A DNA stretch of 64,000 bases from Pseudovirgaria hyperparasitica (Eukaryota; Ascomycota; Dothideomycetes; Acrospermales; Acrospermaceae). Positions 24,088 through 34,771 of the stretch are shown piece by piece. The notes under the pieces were generated by a model. It made no database searches. It had not been told where the DNA came from and saw only the letters and a program-made list of their open reading frames with translations. The DNA lies in the NCBI RefSeq assembly GCF_010093815.1, contig NW_022985560.1:741501-805500 (forward strand). The letters are read 5' to 3'. A program made the position numbers and the translations under genes. Position 1 is the stretch's first letter. Each line of letters starts with the position of its first letter.

Positions 24088-24994
24088 TTACGACTTAGAT
24101 GTGAATTGGAGCGGTCTAGGCTTGCCCCAGAAATCACAGGGATTGAAGCGCCAGACACTGTTGCCAGCTGCAAACCAGTAGTGTACAATGTATGGCATGA
24201 TGAAGGGCACTGGCGGAAATGGTGTTCCTCCTTCATAGGTCTTGTCTGCGGTGCCGAGAACCATCGGAAAGGTCGTGTACTGTTTCATGGAGGATTAGCA
24301 TATGTTTACTGTCAGAACTAGCTTCGGTACTTACTAGCATGTCGACGAAACCTTCAGATTGGGAGAACTTCTCGCCTATTTCCCAGCACTTCTTCAGTCC
24401 GGCACTTTCCAAGGTCTTCAGACTCAGGAAAATGTCGATTTCTGCGTACAAATGAGTGATGAGCGCATCACTGAAGTCGTTGATCAGCTCCTCCATCCCG
24501 CCTTGACCTGACCAGCGGTAATTCTCCGGTGATGACTCTTTGCAGTATTTCAACAGCTTCTCCAGGCCTGGTGTGAAGGTTTCATGCTGATGTTTCGGAC
24601 TGTCCATGAGCCCTGGCTTGCCGGCAAACTTTTCAATTTCTGGAAAGATGCAAACCTCCTCAACGTGATGATGCTTCTCCATGCCCTCAATCCAGATCTG
24701 GACGTATTTCATCAGGTCTTTTACATCCTGCTCATTGTAATTGGGGTCGGAAATGGTGGGTATGTGAGGAGCTTGCTGGATGATAGCATTGAGACCGCGT
24801 ATCATGAAGTTGTGGACTTGGGCCATCTGCGTGGCGCAATAGACAGCGGAGTGTTCCTTCTTGAAGAATTGTCAGTGGTAGCTTCAGGGGCCAATGAGAG
24901 CACATACATTGGTAATGTCAGCACGTCCATCAGGAAGCGTGATGAGCTTGAAGGGTTCGTCCGCCCAGGGAGCAGCAGAGGGTTTGGTTGTCAT
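24088..24994 (-). CDS. Hemerythrin HHE-domain protein
   Basis: Predicted diiron four-helix bundle, 267 residues, in three exons: 24994-24908, 24859-24335 and 24279-24088. Metal-ligand-like His/Glu positions follow the hemerythrin order: EHSAVY and QVHNF in helix 1, EKHHHVEEVCIFPEIE in helix 2, KHQHETFTPGLEKL in helix 3 and THLYAEIDIFLSL in helix 4. The third exon adds a 64-residue aromatic tail (PFIMPYIVHYWFAAGN), which I take to be usual in fungal HHE proteins. No signal peptide is seen, so it is probably cytosolic. Function in fungi is largely unknown; oxygen, NO or iron handling is possible. It lies next to the terpene cyclase, convergent with it, which suggests but does not prove a role in the pathway. 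Confidence 0.88.
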
Positions 24995-26652
24995 GATGGT
25001 CTTGGTGGTTGTAGATTCGTGGTTAGGTATTAAAAGTTTCAGGCTTGGAGGAAGAATTTGCATAGGTAGTAGAAGGAGATTAAGGAGCTGAGCTCTTGGC
25101 AGGTGGCACAATCATTTGCGATGGGCTTCGGGATGCTCGAGCTCCAAGAGTCAAGAGTCCTGCATGGCCAGCTTAGGTATGAGTAGAGAATCGGGGCATC
25201 GGCCGTCCGACGAATGGACGGAAGGAATTAATCAGCCGCATCGAAGGGAGACGTTGCTGATCACGACGGCAATGGCAACGTCAGACATCAGCCAGGTAAG
25301 GTATTCAGACGGCGCGCGGGAACTGGTGGCCGTATCTGCGACGCGGTGTGTCGTGATAGTCCCTAACGTCTGTACTATGTAAGCGGACGATGGATCATGA
25401 CCAATTGATTCTGGTTCGTCAAGGTGAGTTCCCTGGGATGACAAGTCAGAGACCCTTAGGACTACTAACCTTGATAGCCACGCACCACCCACAGGCACAA
25501 GTACAGGCACAGGCAGAGTGTAAAGTGCTCTACTGACTTGGTGAACAAGCAGGGTGAAGTTCAGCAGGGCGGGGAGAAGTCAGCAGTTAGAGTGGGAGTG
25601 GGGTAATACGGTGCGTGCAGAATCTATGGATCTGATCCTTTTCATCCTTAGAACCCCCCCTTAAGCGCCAGCTGGTGCCACTTTTCCGGCGTCTTCAGCC
25701 CCGAGTTCGCGCTATTCTGTGCATGTTCTACCGCAAAAAGACACTAAATTCCGCCACCCGGTCTCCGCTGCACCCTTCTTCGGACACCCCTCCCCTCCTA
25801 CTCCAATTCTCCTCTATTCTCCAGTTCTAGTCTTCTTTCATCCTTTTTCATTCATTCAAGCTTAGACCACCTCAATCAACACACACACGTTTTGCCATCT
25901 CGTCTTCCTCAATCCTCTTCACTTTGCATCCAAATTCGAACTGCAATATCATTCTATTAGGTCCCTTGTATCGCTCGTCTAGACTTGAAGCAAAACCGGC
26001 ATCCAGCGCATGATTCTGGATCCATGCTGTCAGCTCATCGGCAAGCTTATATCATCTCTGATAACCCCTACACCAGCCAAGGATGTTGATGTCTTGCTCC
26101 TATGCCGCCATCACTATTCGCGTTACTATCCCGAAAAGACTTACGACTCCCACCACTCAGCACTTGCTACACAGCTACACAGAGAAGAGCTCGTGCATGC
26201 ACTGTCGCTTCCACCCACTTGACATGTATGCCATCTTTGCCATCTTCGCCATCTATGCAATCTGCTGGCTTGCACCCTCGCCTTGTCCGGACAGGCCGTG
26301 ATACTTTGCCAGCTGCAAGCTACTTCATCCAGCGTAGCAGAAGTAGTGAGATCGCTTGCTGTTCTGCCATGGATCCATGTGCAGTGAGCCCATTTTACGT
26401 CCATTCTCCTTTCTCTGCACTTCATCCTCCACCCTCTCACTCACTCTCCATCCACCTCGGCCAAGGGCAAGGGTCGGAGTGATTAAGGTAGTAATAGAGA
26501 CAGACCCCTGTCAAAATCCTCATCCTCATCAGTACTTCTCCCGTGAGACCGCCAGCTATTGTCCATCATCTGTTCATCTCCCCTCTTGGTTGTCTGTGTG
26601 CGTTGTATATTGTCTGGCATCGCTGCCAATCGCTTCAACCAAATCAGCAATA
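24995..26652. other. Intergenic: divergent hemerythrin / 7TM gene
   Basis: 1.66 kb. The stretch 25740-25900 is strongly pyrimidine-rich (CTTCTTTCATCC type), and 26380-26470 likewise; this fits a long 5' UTR or promoter of the 7TM gene. No open frame here has domain support. Confidence 0.55.
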
Positions 26653-27965
26653 ATGGTCGCTACTCTCACTCCCGACCAGTTGGCTACGATGAACGATAAC
26701 AGGAACACTCTCATCGTCGCCGTTTCCGTCGTGCTCATAGTTCTCACCACCATCGCAATTGTTCTGAGGTTCATCGCGCGCCGCAGCCGATCTCTTCACA
26801 TCGGTGTCGATGACTGGTTTGCGCTTGTAGCTTGGGTGCGTGAATTCTTGCAATTTCCTATATGAATGCAGAAGCAGCCAAGTTAACAGATTCAGGTTAT
26901 TGCGATACCCATGTGCTCGCTGAACATCACAAGTGAGTCATGCTGGTTGCTACCGCACCATATAATATCATATGCGTGCACGCCATTGATGCGATAGACT
27001 GACCTTGGTCTACAGTGATAAAATGGGGTTTGGGGCGCCACGTTTGGGGTGCTGATGTGCAAGTCCTTTGGAAGGTCGTTCAGGTCAGTCCCGAACACGA
27101 GCCTGTATCATCACATGAGATCTCACATTGACACAACTGACAGACCACTTGGGCGTTCACACTGCTCTACGCATGGGTTCATTTCTTCATCAAATTCTCC
27201 ATCCTCTTCTTCTACCACCGCGTCTTCAGCTTCAGAATTGCCTGGTTCAAATTGGCCTGCTACGCCTGTGGAGTGTACGCAGTCTCATGGACACTGGCTG
27301 CATTCTTTGCTGCCGGCTTCCAGTGGTATGTGGCAATCTTCGTCATCTCAGATCAATCTCTGACTTGAAGACAGCTCACCAGTATCATTCTTGTGGACAT
27401 CTGTACAACTCAATCCTCCAGCGAATGGAAAGTGCCACCTTCAGAATGGGCGAGCTGCTCTTGCCTTTGCTGCTCTGAACTCTCTGCTCGACATCCTCAT
27501 CTTCATTCTGCCAATGGCTATGCTCTGGAACCTGCACATGAAAAGAGCACGAAAATTGTCCTTGATTGCCGTCTTTGCCACCGGCGCCTTGTAAGCTGCT
27601 CTCACACGCGTTGACGGACCTCCTACTAACATTTGCATAGCGCAATCACGGCTGGTCTCCTCCGATTGTCTAATAGCTACCTCAGTATCGATCCCAATGC
27701 TGACGTGACATGGGTACTAGCCGACATCAACCTCTGGACAATCGCTGAAGCCTGCGTGGGAATCATTTGTGCATCTATGCCAGTCATAGGTCCACTTTTC
27801 GGACTCGTAAAGGACAATGTTCGATCCTACCTCTCCAAACAGAGTCTGGAGAGTGGGACTCATGGGATCCCACTCTCTGGCAGGTCGGGTGAGTCTGGAT
27901 CAACAACACGGCTGGCTTCCTCACGAGGGTCGCACAACGATAGCATATATGCATTGAAGCCGTAG
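26653..27965 (+). CDS. Fungal rhodopsin-domain integral membrane protein
   Basis: Seven-helix plasma-membrane protein of the large fungal family with an N-terminal LRFIARRSRSLHIGVDDWFALVAW pattern (split here as LRFIARR and GVDDWFALVAW). Six exons (26653-26835, 26890-26932, 27016-27083, 27144-27325, 27375-27590, 27641-27965) give 338 residues. After splicing the conserved blocks WGLGRHVWGADV, FFIKFSILFFYHRVF, and the loop Cys pair (FQCSPVSF, GKCHLQNG) appear, followed by PMAMLWNLHMKR and the final helix. The C-terminal tail is Ser/Gly-rich. No retinal-binding role should be assumed; the family is not microbial opsin. It has no CFEM domain. Function unknown; such genes are common neighbours of accessory clusters. 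Confidence 0.85.
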
Positions 27966-28823
27966 TAGTAGCATTTTTCACGATTGTATATGACTGCAGA
28001 TATCATGACGACGGTTATTGTACATGATTCGGAACCAATTAGGTATATGGAGGTCTGTTGTACTGGGGCTGTCTTTCTAGGAGCGTGCATTTGGAGATAC
28101 CATTTAAGAGTTTTGGCCATTCGATAAGATTTTACTTTGATCCTGCTGCCTATACCATGACATATTTTCGTGAAAGATGATAGGGGCTGATTGAATTCGA
28201 ATGGCATCATCGCACGGCGAAGATCCCTTCGTCTGAATGGATGGTATTTATCCACGTCTGAGATTGACCCTGACTCGTATCCAATCGAGGGCTGAGACTG
28301 AACCAGGTAGGTGTTCATCGAGCATCTCAGTCAGCATCTAAGAACAGCAATCTACCAATTCCATGAGCATGTCCCACAGTCGTCACCGCCATGATGACGA
28401 TGTTGAGTCAGATCGATATTGGGGTGGGCAAGGTAGATACAGAACACAGCAATGCTGAATCCGACCCAGTCCGGAGTGTTTGATCCCATCCATATCGACC
28501 AAGCCGATCATAGGCTCTCGTTCTATGCTAGTGCTCAGCCATCTCAGCCTCAGGTCTCGTCACATGCAGCCTCTGTACGCTGCAGCCTATCCGATGTGAG
28601 GATGGGAATCCGGATCCACGTCCGCTTCCATTGCCTAGTCATCACCTTCTAGCCACGCATCGCCGCGAACTGTATTCCTTACATCCTGCCTGCATCAGGC
28701 CCATCATTCACTATTTCTTGTTTCCACTATTCACACAAACTCAAGGCTCACGATGTACAACAACGGCTTGTTGAGGAAGGCATATTTTCGAACACGGCAT
28801 TTCGTTGCCACTTGCAAACCACC
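27966..28823. other. Intergenic: 7TM gene to O-methyltransferase
   Basis: 858 bp between two plus-strand genes; 3' UTR of one and promoter of the other. A reverse-strand open frame of 152 codons at 27860-28318 overlaps the 3' coding end and has no support. Confidence 0.55.
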
Positions 28824-30201
28824 ATGAACACTGATCCCGCAGTCGATGAGTTCATCGCCAGAATTGAAAATTTCCCAAAGCCTCAAAATCCTGGTCAACG
28901 GAGACGTCTGTGGGAGGCAGCAAGAGCTTTACAGACAAGAATTGAAGACGAAAATACCACTCAACACCGGATCCTAGGTTCAGTGAGTGCTACCGTTCGT
29001 ATTGATTTGGAAGTAAATGGCTTAACAGTACGACATGCAGCCTCTCCTCCTGATTGTGTCTCGGCTTGCTTCTGATCTCGGGATATTCAACGCCCTCATC
29101 GATAATGTCACCCCCTCCTCTGTTCCAGATCTTGCTGTGAGGTGCAAGGTAGATGAGCGACTGCTAGGTAGGCTTTTTCTCTCTGTCCGGACTCAACTCT
29201 ACCTAAAATACAATGCGTGGAAATACCTCTCCATCAACAACAATACTACGTCTCGAAGCGTAACCAGGCAGATCTAACGTCACACAGCTCGTATCCTGCG
29301 ATACCTCTCGTCACAGCACCTAGTAACCGAGTCCTCCCCCTCACACTTCACTACCTCCGTCCTCACCAGAACCCTCGCCAAACCAGCCTACGCAGCCGGT
29401 CTTCGGTTCGCCCATGAATGCATTCTCCCTGCAACATCCGCCGCCCCAGCATTCTTCGAGTCCACACACTATGCCCATCCAACCTCACCCACCAACACCC
29501 CCTTTCAGCTGGGCCAGGGCGTGTCCGACCACATGTTCACCTGGCTGAAGCAGCGCCCAGCCCTAGAAGCAGACTTCAACGCCATGATGGCCGAAACCCA
29601 CCGCTGGCAACGCAGCGTCTGGGAACAACTCCCCCTCCCCGCCGTGCTCGCCGACCGGGCCGCCGCCTTTCCAGACCGCACCACCGTCGAAACCACGCCC
29701 TCCCGCCCCCTCTTCGTCGACATCGGCGGCGGCACAGGCCGCACCTGCAAGGAACTCAAAGAAGCCTTCCCCCACCTCCCCGGCCGCATCATCAACCAAG
29801 ACCGCGCCCCGGCCCTCGCCGCCGGCCTCACCGTCGACGGCCTAGAACACATGGAACACGACTTCTTCACCCCGCAACCCATCACCGGCGCCCGCGTCTA
29901 CTACCTCCGCCGCGTCCTGCACAACTGGCCTCGCGCCAAATGCGTCGAGATCCTCACGCACTGCGTCGCGGCTATGGCGGCCGACTCGCTGCTCATGATT
30001 GACGAGATTGTGCTGCCGGAGCGGGGCGCGCATTGGCATTTGGCGTATGCGGATTTCACGATGATGGCGCTGTTTGGGGGTGGGTGTCGCTCGCGTGCGG
30101 AGTTTGAGGGGATTTGTAAGGAGGTGGGTCTCAGGGTTGTGCGGGAGTTTGTGTATATGGTGGAGTCGGGGGAGACGGCGTTGGTGGCGGAGAAGGTGTG
30201 A
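28824..30201 (+). CDS. SAM-dependent O-methyltransferase (COMT-like)
   Basis: Transfers methyl from S-adenosylmethionine to a hydroxyl of a small molecule. Three exons (28824-28982, 29029-29167, 29288-30201) give 403 residues, the usual length of fungal natural-product O-methyltransferases. The N-terminal half is the helical dimerisation/winged-helix part (LLLIVSRLASDLGIFNAL, ARILRYLSSQHLV). The Rossmann half has the SAM motif VDIGGGTGRT, the acidic residue in INQDRAPAL and the catalytic His in RRVLHNWP. The ATG at 28824 is the first in frame. Exon 3 is C-rich to about 29960, then abruptly G-rich. It lies 5.5 kb downstream of the cyclase, so membership in the terpenoid cluster is plausible but not certain. 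Confidence 0.9.
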
Positions 30202-31146
30202 GTCTGGCTACGGCTTGAGGTGTGTACTGGTCTTGAGGAGTAATCAACTGCCGGCTACGTAGAGCATACAGACATACATACACATACTGAAGACTCTTCC
30301 CGCCCCTATACCAGCCATATACGTGAACATCCCCCAGCATGTATCCCGAAATCGAGTATACCAATGCTTTACACAAAGCTCCTCGAAAATAGTCCTCAAC
30401 AACCCAGAAGTCCCTCCTTAATCTGCGTATCAAGATCTCCCCTATAATCTCTCTCTCTCTTTCTACATCACCCCAGCGCCAACCCCTTCCCCCGTCCCGT
30501 GCCTCACTCCCTCCCTCCCGGACCCGTCTTACCTCGTTCGCTTGCCCCCTTACCAGACACAACACACAACAGAAACCAAACCCAATCAAACCAAACTAAA
30601 TCGAAATAAACCAAAACAACTAAAAACTCAGAGAACCACTAAAACCCTTAAAAAAAACTCCATAAAAAACTCCTTCGCTCCATTTCGTCACAGCTCCACG
30701 AACCCTGAGCATAGTACGATACGGCACAGCACGACATAGCACATCCTACCACATCCCACCCAATCACAGCACACCCAATCCTACAAAAACTATATATCCT
30801 GCAACACCGAATCACAATAACAACAATATTCCGCCTCCCAACGGAGAGATTTCTATCTCTACCGATTTACAGGGGTATGGGTTGGGGTGTATGAGGTATA
30901 AGGGGCTCAGGGGTGTGTACGAGGGGATATAAAGGGAGGCAGGGAGGCGTCTGAGATTTCTATTCCTATCTGCACGTATAGCTAGCTCTATCTGTATGTC
31001 TATATCGGTTTATATCGGTTATCGGTTATCGACTTGCATGCAGTGATAAGGGGTTTGAAGAGTTGGAGGGTAAGAGGGATAATCAGAGGCAAGGGGGATG
31101 TGATCAAGGGTTCGGATCTGGTGCAGTCTGGTTGGGTATGGATCTG

Positions 31147-31217
31147 GATCATGTACAGGTTCTGGGTCTTGTACAGGTCCAGATCATGTACAGGCTCTGG
31201 GTCTTTGTACAGGTCTG
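31147..31217. repeat. Degenerate 35-36 bp tandem repeat
   Basis: Two copies of a GATCATGTACAGG...TCTGGGTC unit starting at 31147 and 31182, with GTACAGG also repeated inside each copy. Further GGTCTGGG words follow. Confidence 0.65.
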
Positions 31218-31420
31218 GGTTTTGGTTCTGGTCATGTACGGATCTTGCGTACGTCTTGCACGGGTTTGGGGTTTGTTGGGTTTGACAGGGGAGGCCTTGG
31301 ATTTCGCCGCTGGTAAGGAGGTAAAGTAGGGGAATCAAGTAGGCTGTGAGTTGGGCAAAGAAGTGGCATGCATGAACGTGCTGGCTGGGAAACGAAGCAT
31401 TGGTGTTTGTTTGTTCGTAT

Positions 31421-31497
31421 ATGTGTGTATGTGTGTGTGTGTGTGTCTTGCATGGATTGCTTGCCTAGAGGGGCAGGCAGGCAGGCAGGCGGGCAGG
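31421..31497. repeat. TG and GGCA microsatellites
   Basis: A GT/AT-GT dinucleotide tract (31421-31446) and, 24 bp further on, a GGCA tetramer tract (31471-31497). Confidence 0.75.
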
Positions 31498-31807
31498 GAG
31501 TGTGTGATTGATCTAGATCGGCGATCGATGGCCGTAGCCGAGCCTTGGAGCCAGGTATGGGGTGGGATAGGGGGTGCTGCTTACGTCGCCGTGGCCGTGG
31601 GATTGCAAGGACATGGACCAGGGTTTGGGTATATGTTTTCGATTGGAATGAACCCCTCGTAGTGTGGCTTGTTCTATCCATTAGGCTAAAAGTCTGCACT
31701 GCTATCCATTGTCGGGGGACGCCGACAAGCGAGGACCACTTCGCCGGACATACATCCTCCGTATGTAGGTTCGTGGTACCACACACTCTGCAACCCAGTT
31801 CGTATAT

Positions 31808-33519
31808 TCACTGTTTGATGTTCAGGTCCTTCAGCTTGTCGACGGCCTCAGCTGGTTTTGCGACCTTCTGCTTCGGAGCACCTGCTTCGCCTTTCGCTTT
31901 TGCCGACGTCGTTGCTGCTGGCAGATCCTTGACGTAGGGCAGGAACTCGGGCTGACCGGGGATGTATTTGCGAAGCACTTCTGGGACAACGAGACCCTGG
32001 TTGCAAAAGTCAGCCACACACAGGAACGGCCTGGGCACACCACTTACATCCTCTGTCTGATAGTTCTCCAACACGCAACATAGTGCTCGCTCTGTGGCGC
32101 AGAGGGTCGAGTTGAGCGCGTGTACGTATTCCTTCTTCGTGCTGACCTCCTTCTGCTTCTTTGTCCCGAAGCGCACTTCAAGTTCGCGTGTCTGGTAGTC
32201 TGTACAGTTTGAGCATGATACCAGCTCCTTGTATTCACCCTGGAAAGGAAACCATGCTTCTAGATCGTACTTCTTCGCTGCAGCGTTGTTGAGCGCACCG
32301 GAAACGATGGCCACTACTTGGTAGGGTATCTTGAGAGATTGATAGAACTCCTTCGACACAGAAATCATGCGATCGAACTCGTCCCAAGAATCGTCAGGTT
32401 TGCAGAAAACGAATTGCTCAATCTGATTCTGGTCAGTACATCGCCTGTACTCCAGATTAGTATGTCAACAGGTGCTTACCTTTTCAAACTGGTGGACCCT
32501 GAAGATACCCCAAGCGTCTCTCCCGTGTGATCCAGCTTCCTTGCGGAAACATGTGCTGTAGCCTGCATACCGGATGGGTAACTCTTTCTCTACGATCCAC
32601 TCGCCCTCATGCAGCGCTGAGAGAGGTTGTTCTGATGTCGCGATCAAGTACTTGTCCGTTGCCGGATCGTCGCCCTCAGTGACCTTATATAACTCTTCAT
32701 CAAATTGCTCCAACTGCGCCGTTTTCGCCATAGCCTCTCGCAGCATGAAGAATGGTGGTTGGTTCGGCTTGTATCCCTTGTTGAACAGAAACTCGAGCCC
32801 GTAGTTGATAAGCGCCAGGTTCAAGAACAATCCGTACCCAGTGAGACAATACCCTCGGTGGCCTACGATCTTCACTCCACGTTCCGGATCATAGCCGTCC
32901 AACCGAGTCAGCACTTCGTGGTGGGAGAGGCAGTCCTTCTTTTCAACTTTAGTACCTTCAGGGGCCCATTCGTCGACTTTCTCATTGTTATCCTTTGCAC
33001 ATCAGCCATCGGCATTCGCGATCTTGAACAAGACGGTCCTCACCTCATTGTTGCTAACGGGGACTGATGCATGCACATAATTGCCTATGCTCTTTGCCTT
33101 CTTATTCAGCGCAATAAGCTTTTCTGCTGCAACGTCCTCTTGTGCCTTCTTCGCCTTCGTGAGCTCTTCCTTCTTTTTCAGGAGATCATCGGCATTCTCC
33201 TTGTTCTATATAACACCAGTGTAAGTTCGTGTCCTATGTGGTGCGCTGATTGAATGCATGCCTTCTTCTTCTGCCCGATTTCTTTCTGGGTCGCATTTAT
33301 TTGAGTGCCGATTTGGGTTGCCTCATACTGCGCTGAAAGGCTGGAGTATTATTATACATGAAAAACTGAGCGATGGAGCTACTCACTCTTCCTGTGGTCC
33401 TCAAACATAGCAATCACCTCGTCCACAGCTTCCACGGGCGCATGGCGGCGCTTCTGGCTGTCTCGAATCAACTCTGGATTGCCCCCGCGTTCGACGATGA
33501 AGTCGTTGACGTCAATCAT
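31808..33519 (-). CDS. SES1: Seryl-tRNA synthetase, cytosolic
   Basis: Charges tRNA-Ser with serine. Six exons (33519-33387, 33332-33262, 33205-33044, 32992-32480, 32428-32048, 31996-31808) give 482 residues. The N-terminal tRNA-binding coiled coil (QKKKNKENADDLLKKKEEL) is followed by the class II core: motif 2 FRKEAGSHGRDAWGIFRVHQF, shown here in two parts as FRKEAGSHG and GIFRVHQF, and motif 3 region ELEVRFGTKK / ALNSTLCATERAL. The C-terminal Lys-rich extension (KQKVAKPAEAVDKLKDLNIKQ) is typical of eukaryotic enzymes. The second intron (33206-33261) begins with GC rather than GT. The last intron (31997-32047) is 51 nt and has no in-frame stop, so it could be missed; the uninterrupted family sequence YQTEDGLVVPEVL shows it is removed. 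Confidence 0.94.
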
Positions 33520-33982
33520 CCTGGCGGTGCGATAGAATCAAGGGAGTATAATGTAGTTTTACGCGTTATGACGCGCTTCGTTATTGTGCTTGCCTTGGAC
33601 GGTTACAATGTCGTGGGTGGTATTTGATGGTGGGGAAAATTGTCGGCGGGGGGATGGATGCGTGTCGTTAGTGGGGTCATCAACCTGTAGCTTTGAGTCA
33701 TGAACGCCTGCAGACGATTTACAACTCATCCTAAGCAGCAATACCTTATAGAGTCTTCAACTGAAGATTGAGGCCCTAGCAGTAGTAACTTGCAGAAGAA
33801 TCTGAAACTAACCGCATATGTAGATTTGCACACGACCTGTTGAAGTAAGATCTGGCATGCCTTGCCAAATATACATGGCATTATTTCAAATACAAACTTG
33901 TCTGAGACGATATCAGATAAAGCCAAAAGTACGCCACTACTCCTTCGATGGTTGATGCCCGGTAACGTCTATGCTCTTATTC
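33520..33982. other. Intergenic: SerRS promoter / RHEB 3' side
   Basis: 463 bp between two minus-strand genes. Nothing beyond a likely promoter and 3' UTR is seen. Confidence 0.55.
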
Positions 33983-34771
33983 TCACATCATATTGCACCC
34001 ATTCTTCCCCGTTGGCTCACTTGGGTTCTGAGACTTCTCTACCTCTGCAATTAGTAGCTCGAATGCCTTTGAGACATTCTCATTATAACGAGCACTGGCC
34101 TCGGTCCATGCACACTTGAATTCCTCTGCAAGTGCCTTGCCATCGTCCGGCTGTACTTGTCTTTGTTCTGGTCGCAGATCGCTCTTGTTACCGACGATAA
34201 TCAGAGGAACCCATTCGGTACCCTACGCACCCAGACGCGTCAGTGATGCGTCGAATCATAGTATTCTCAGCTACACTCACCAGGTGGTTTAGTATTTTGT
34301 CTCGTATTATCCGAGCCATCTCGAAAGACTGCTTGCTCGCGACGGAGTAGACTATCATGTACCCGTGGATGCCAATGAAGTGTTTCGAGTTGAGTATGCT
34401 GTATTCATCCTAATTTGAAGAGTCGAGGTCGTCAGCAGCCTCCCGATTTTCAGCTCAGCACGAGGCAACGAATGGACAAGGCGAGCTGAATCGAGCGCCT
34501 ACCTGTCCCGCGGTGTCTATGATCTCTGTGGCGAACTCTTGCGATTTCAGCTTGATGGATTTACTGAAAGTGTTCTCGATTGTTGGGTAGTAGCTTTCAA
34601 CGAAGTGCCCATCGACGAATTGCACGGTCAGTGAGGATTTCCCTTAAGACATATGATGGTTAGCATGAGATTACAAGCTGGCGAAGCCGTGAGAAGACGA
34701 GAGCAGGTAACTGTACCGACGGAGCGACTCCCAACAATGGCGACCTTGCGCTGTTTTGGTGCTGCAGGCAT
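33983..34771 (-). CDS. RHB1: RHEB-type Ras GTPase
   Basis: Small GTPase that activates TORC1 on endomembranes. Four short exons (34771-34717, 34642-34503, 34409-34281, 34222-33983) give 187 residues; no single frame reveals the gene. G1 is GSRSVGKSS, with the Arg-Ser after Gly that marks RHEB rather than Ras. The effector loop is YYPTIENTFSK, G3 is DTAGQDEYS, G4 is NKSD and G5 is EASAR. The protein ends in CNMM, a CaaX box for farnesylation. The first intron splits the P-loop. Introns are 58-93 nt with GT-AG ends. All G boxes are intact, so a functional gene is expected. Confidence 0.94.

Larger units (their letters stand above)
30202..31807. other. Gene-free, low-complexity intergenic region
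   Basis: 1.6 kb between the O-methyltransferase and SerRS 3' ends. It contains an A/C-rich tract (30550-30800, AACCAAACTAAATCG-like words), TATCGGTT repeats near 31001 and the two short tandem repeats listed separately. No coding sequence is supported on either strand. Confidence 0.65.

Noticed and set aside
29418-30002. 194-codon Pro/Arg/His-rich frame
   Set aside because: Out-of-frame shadow of the C-rich part of the O-methyltransferase.
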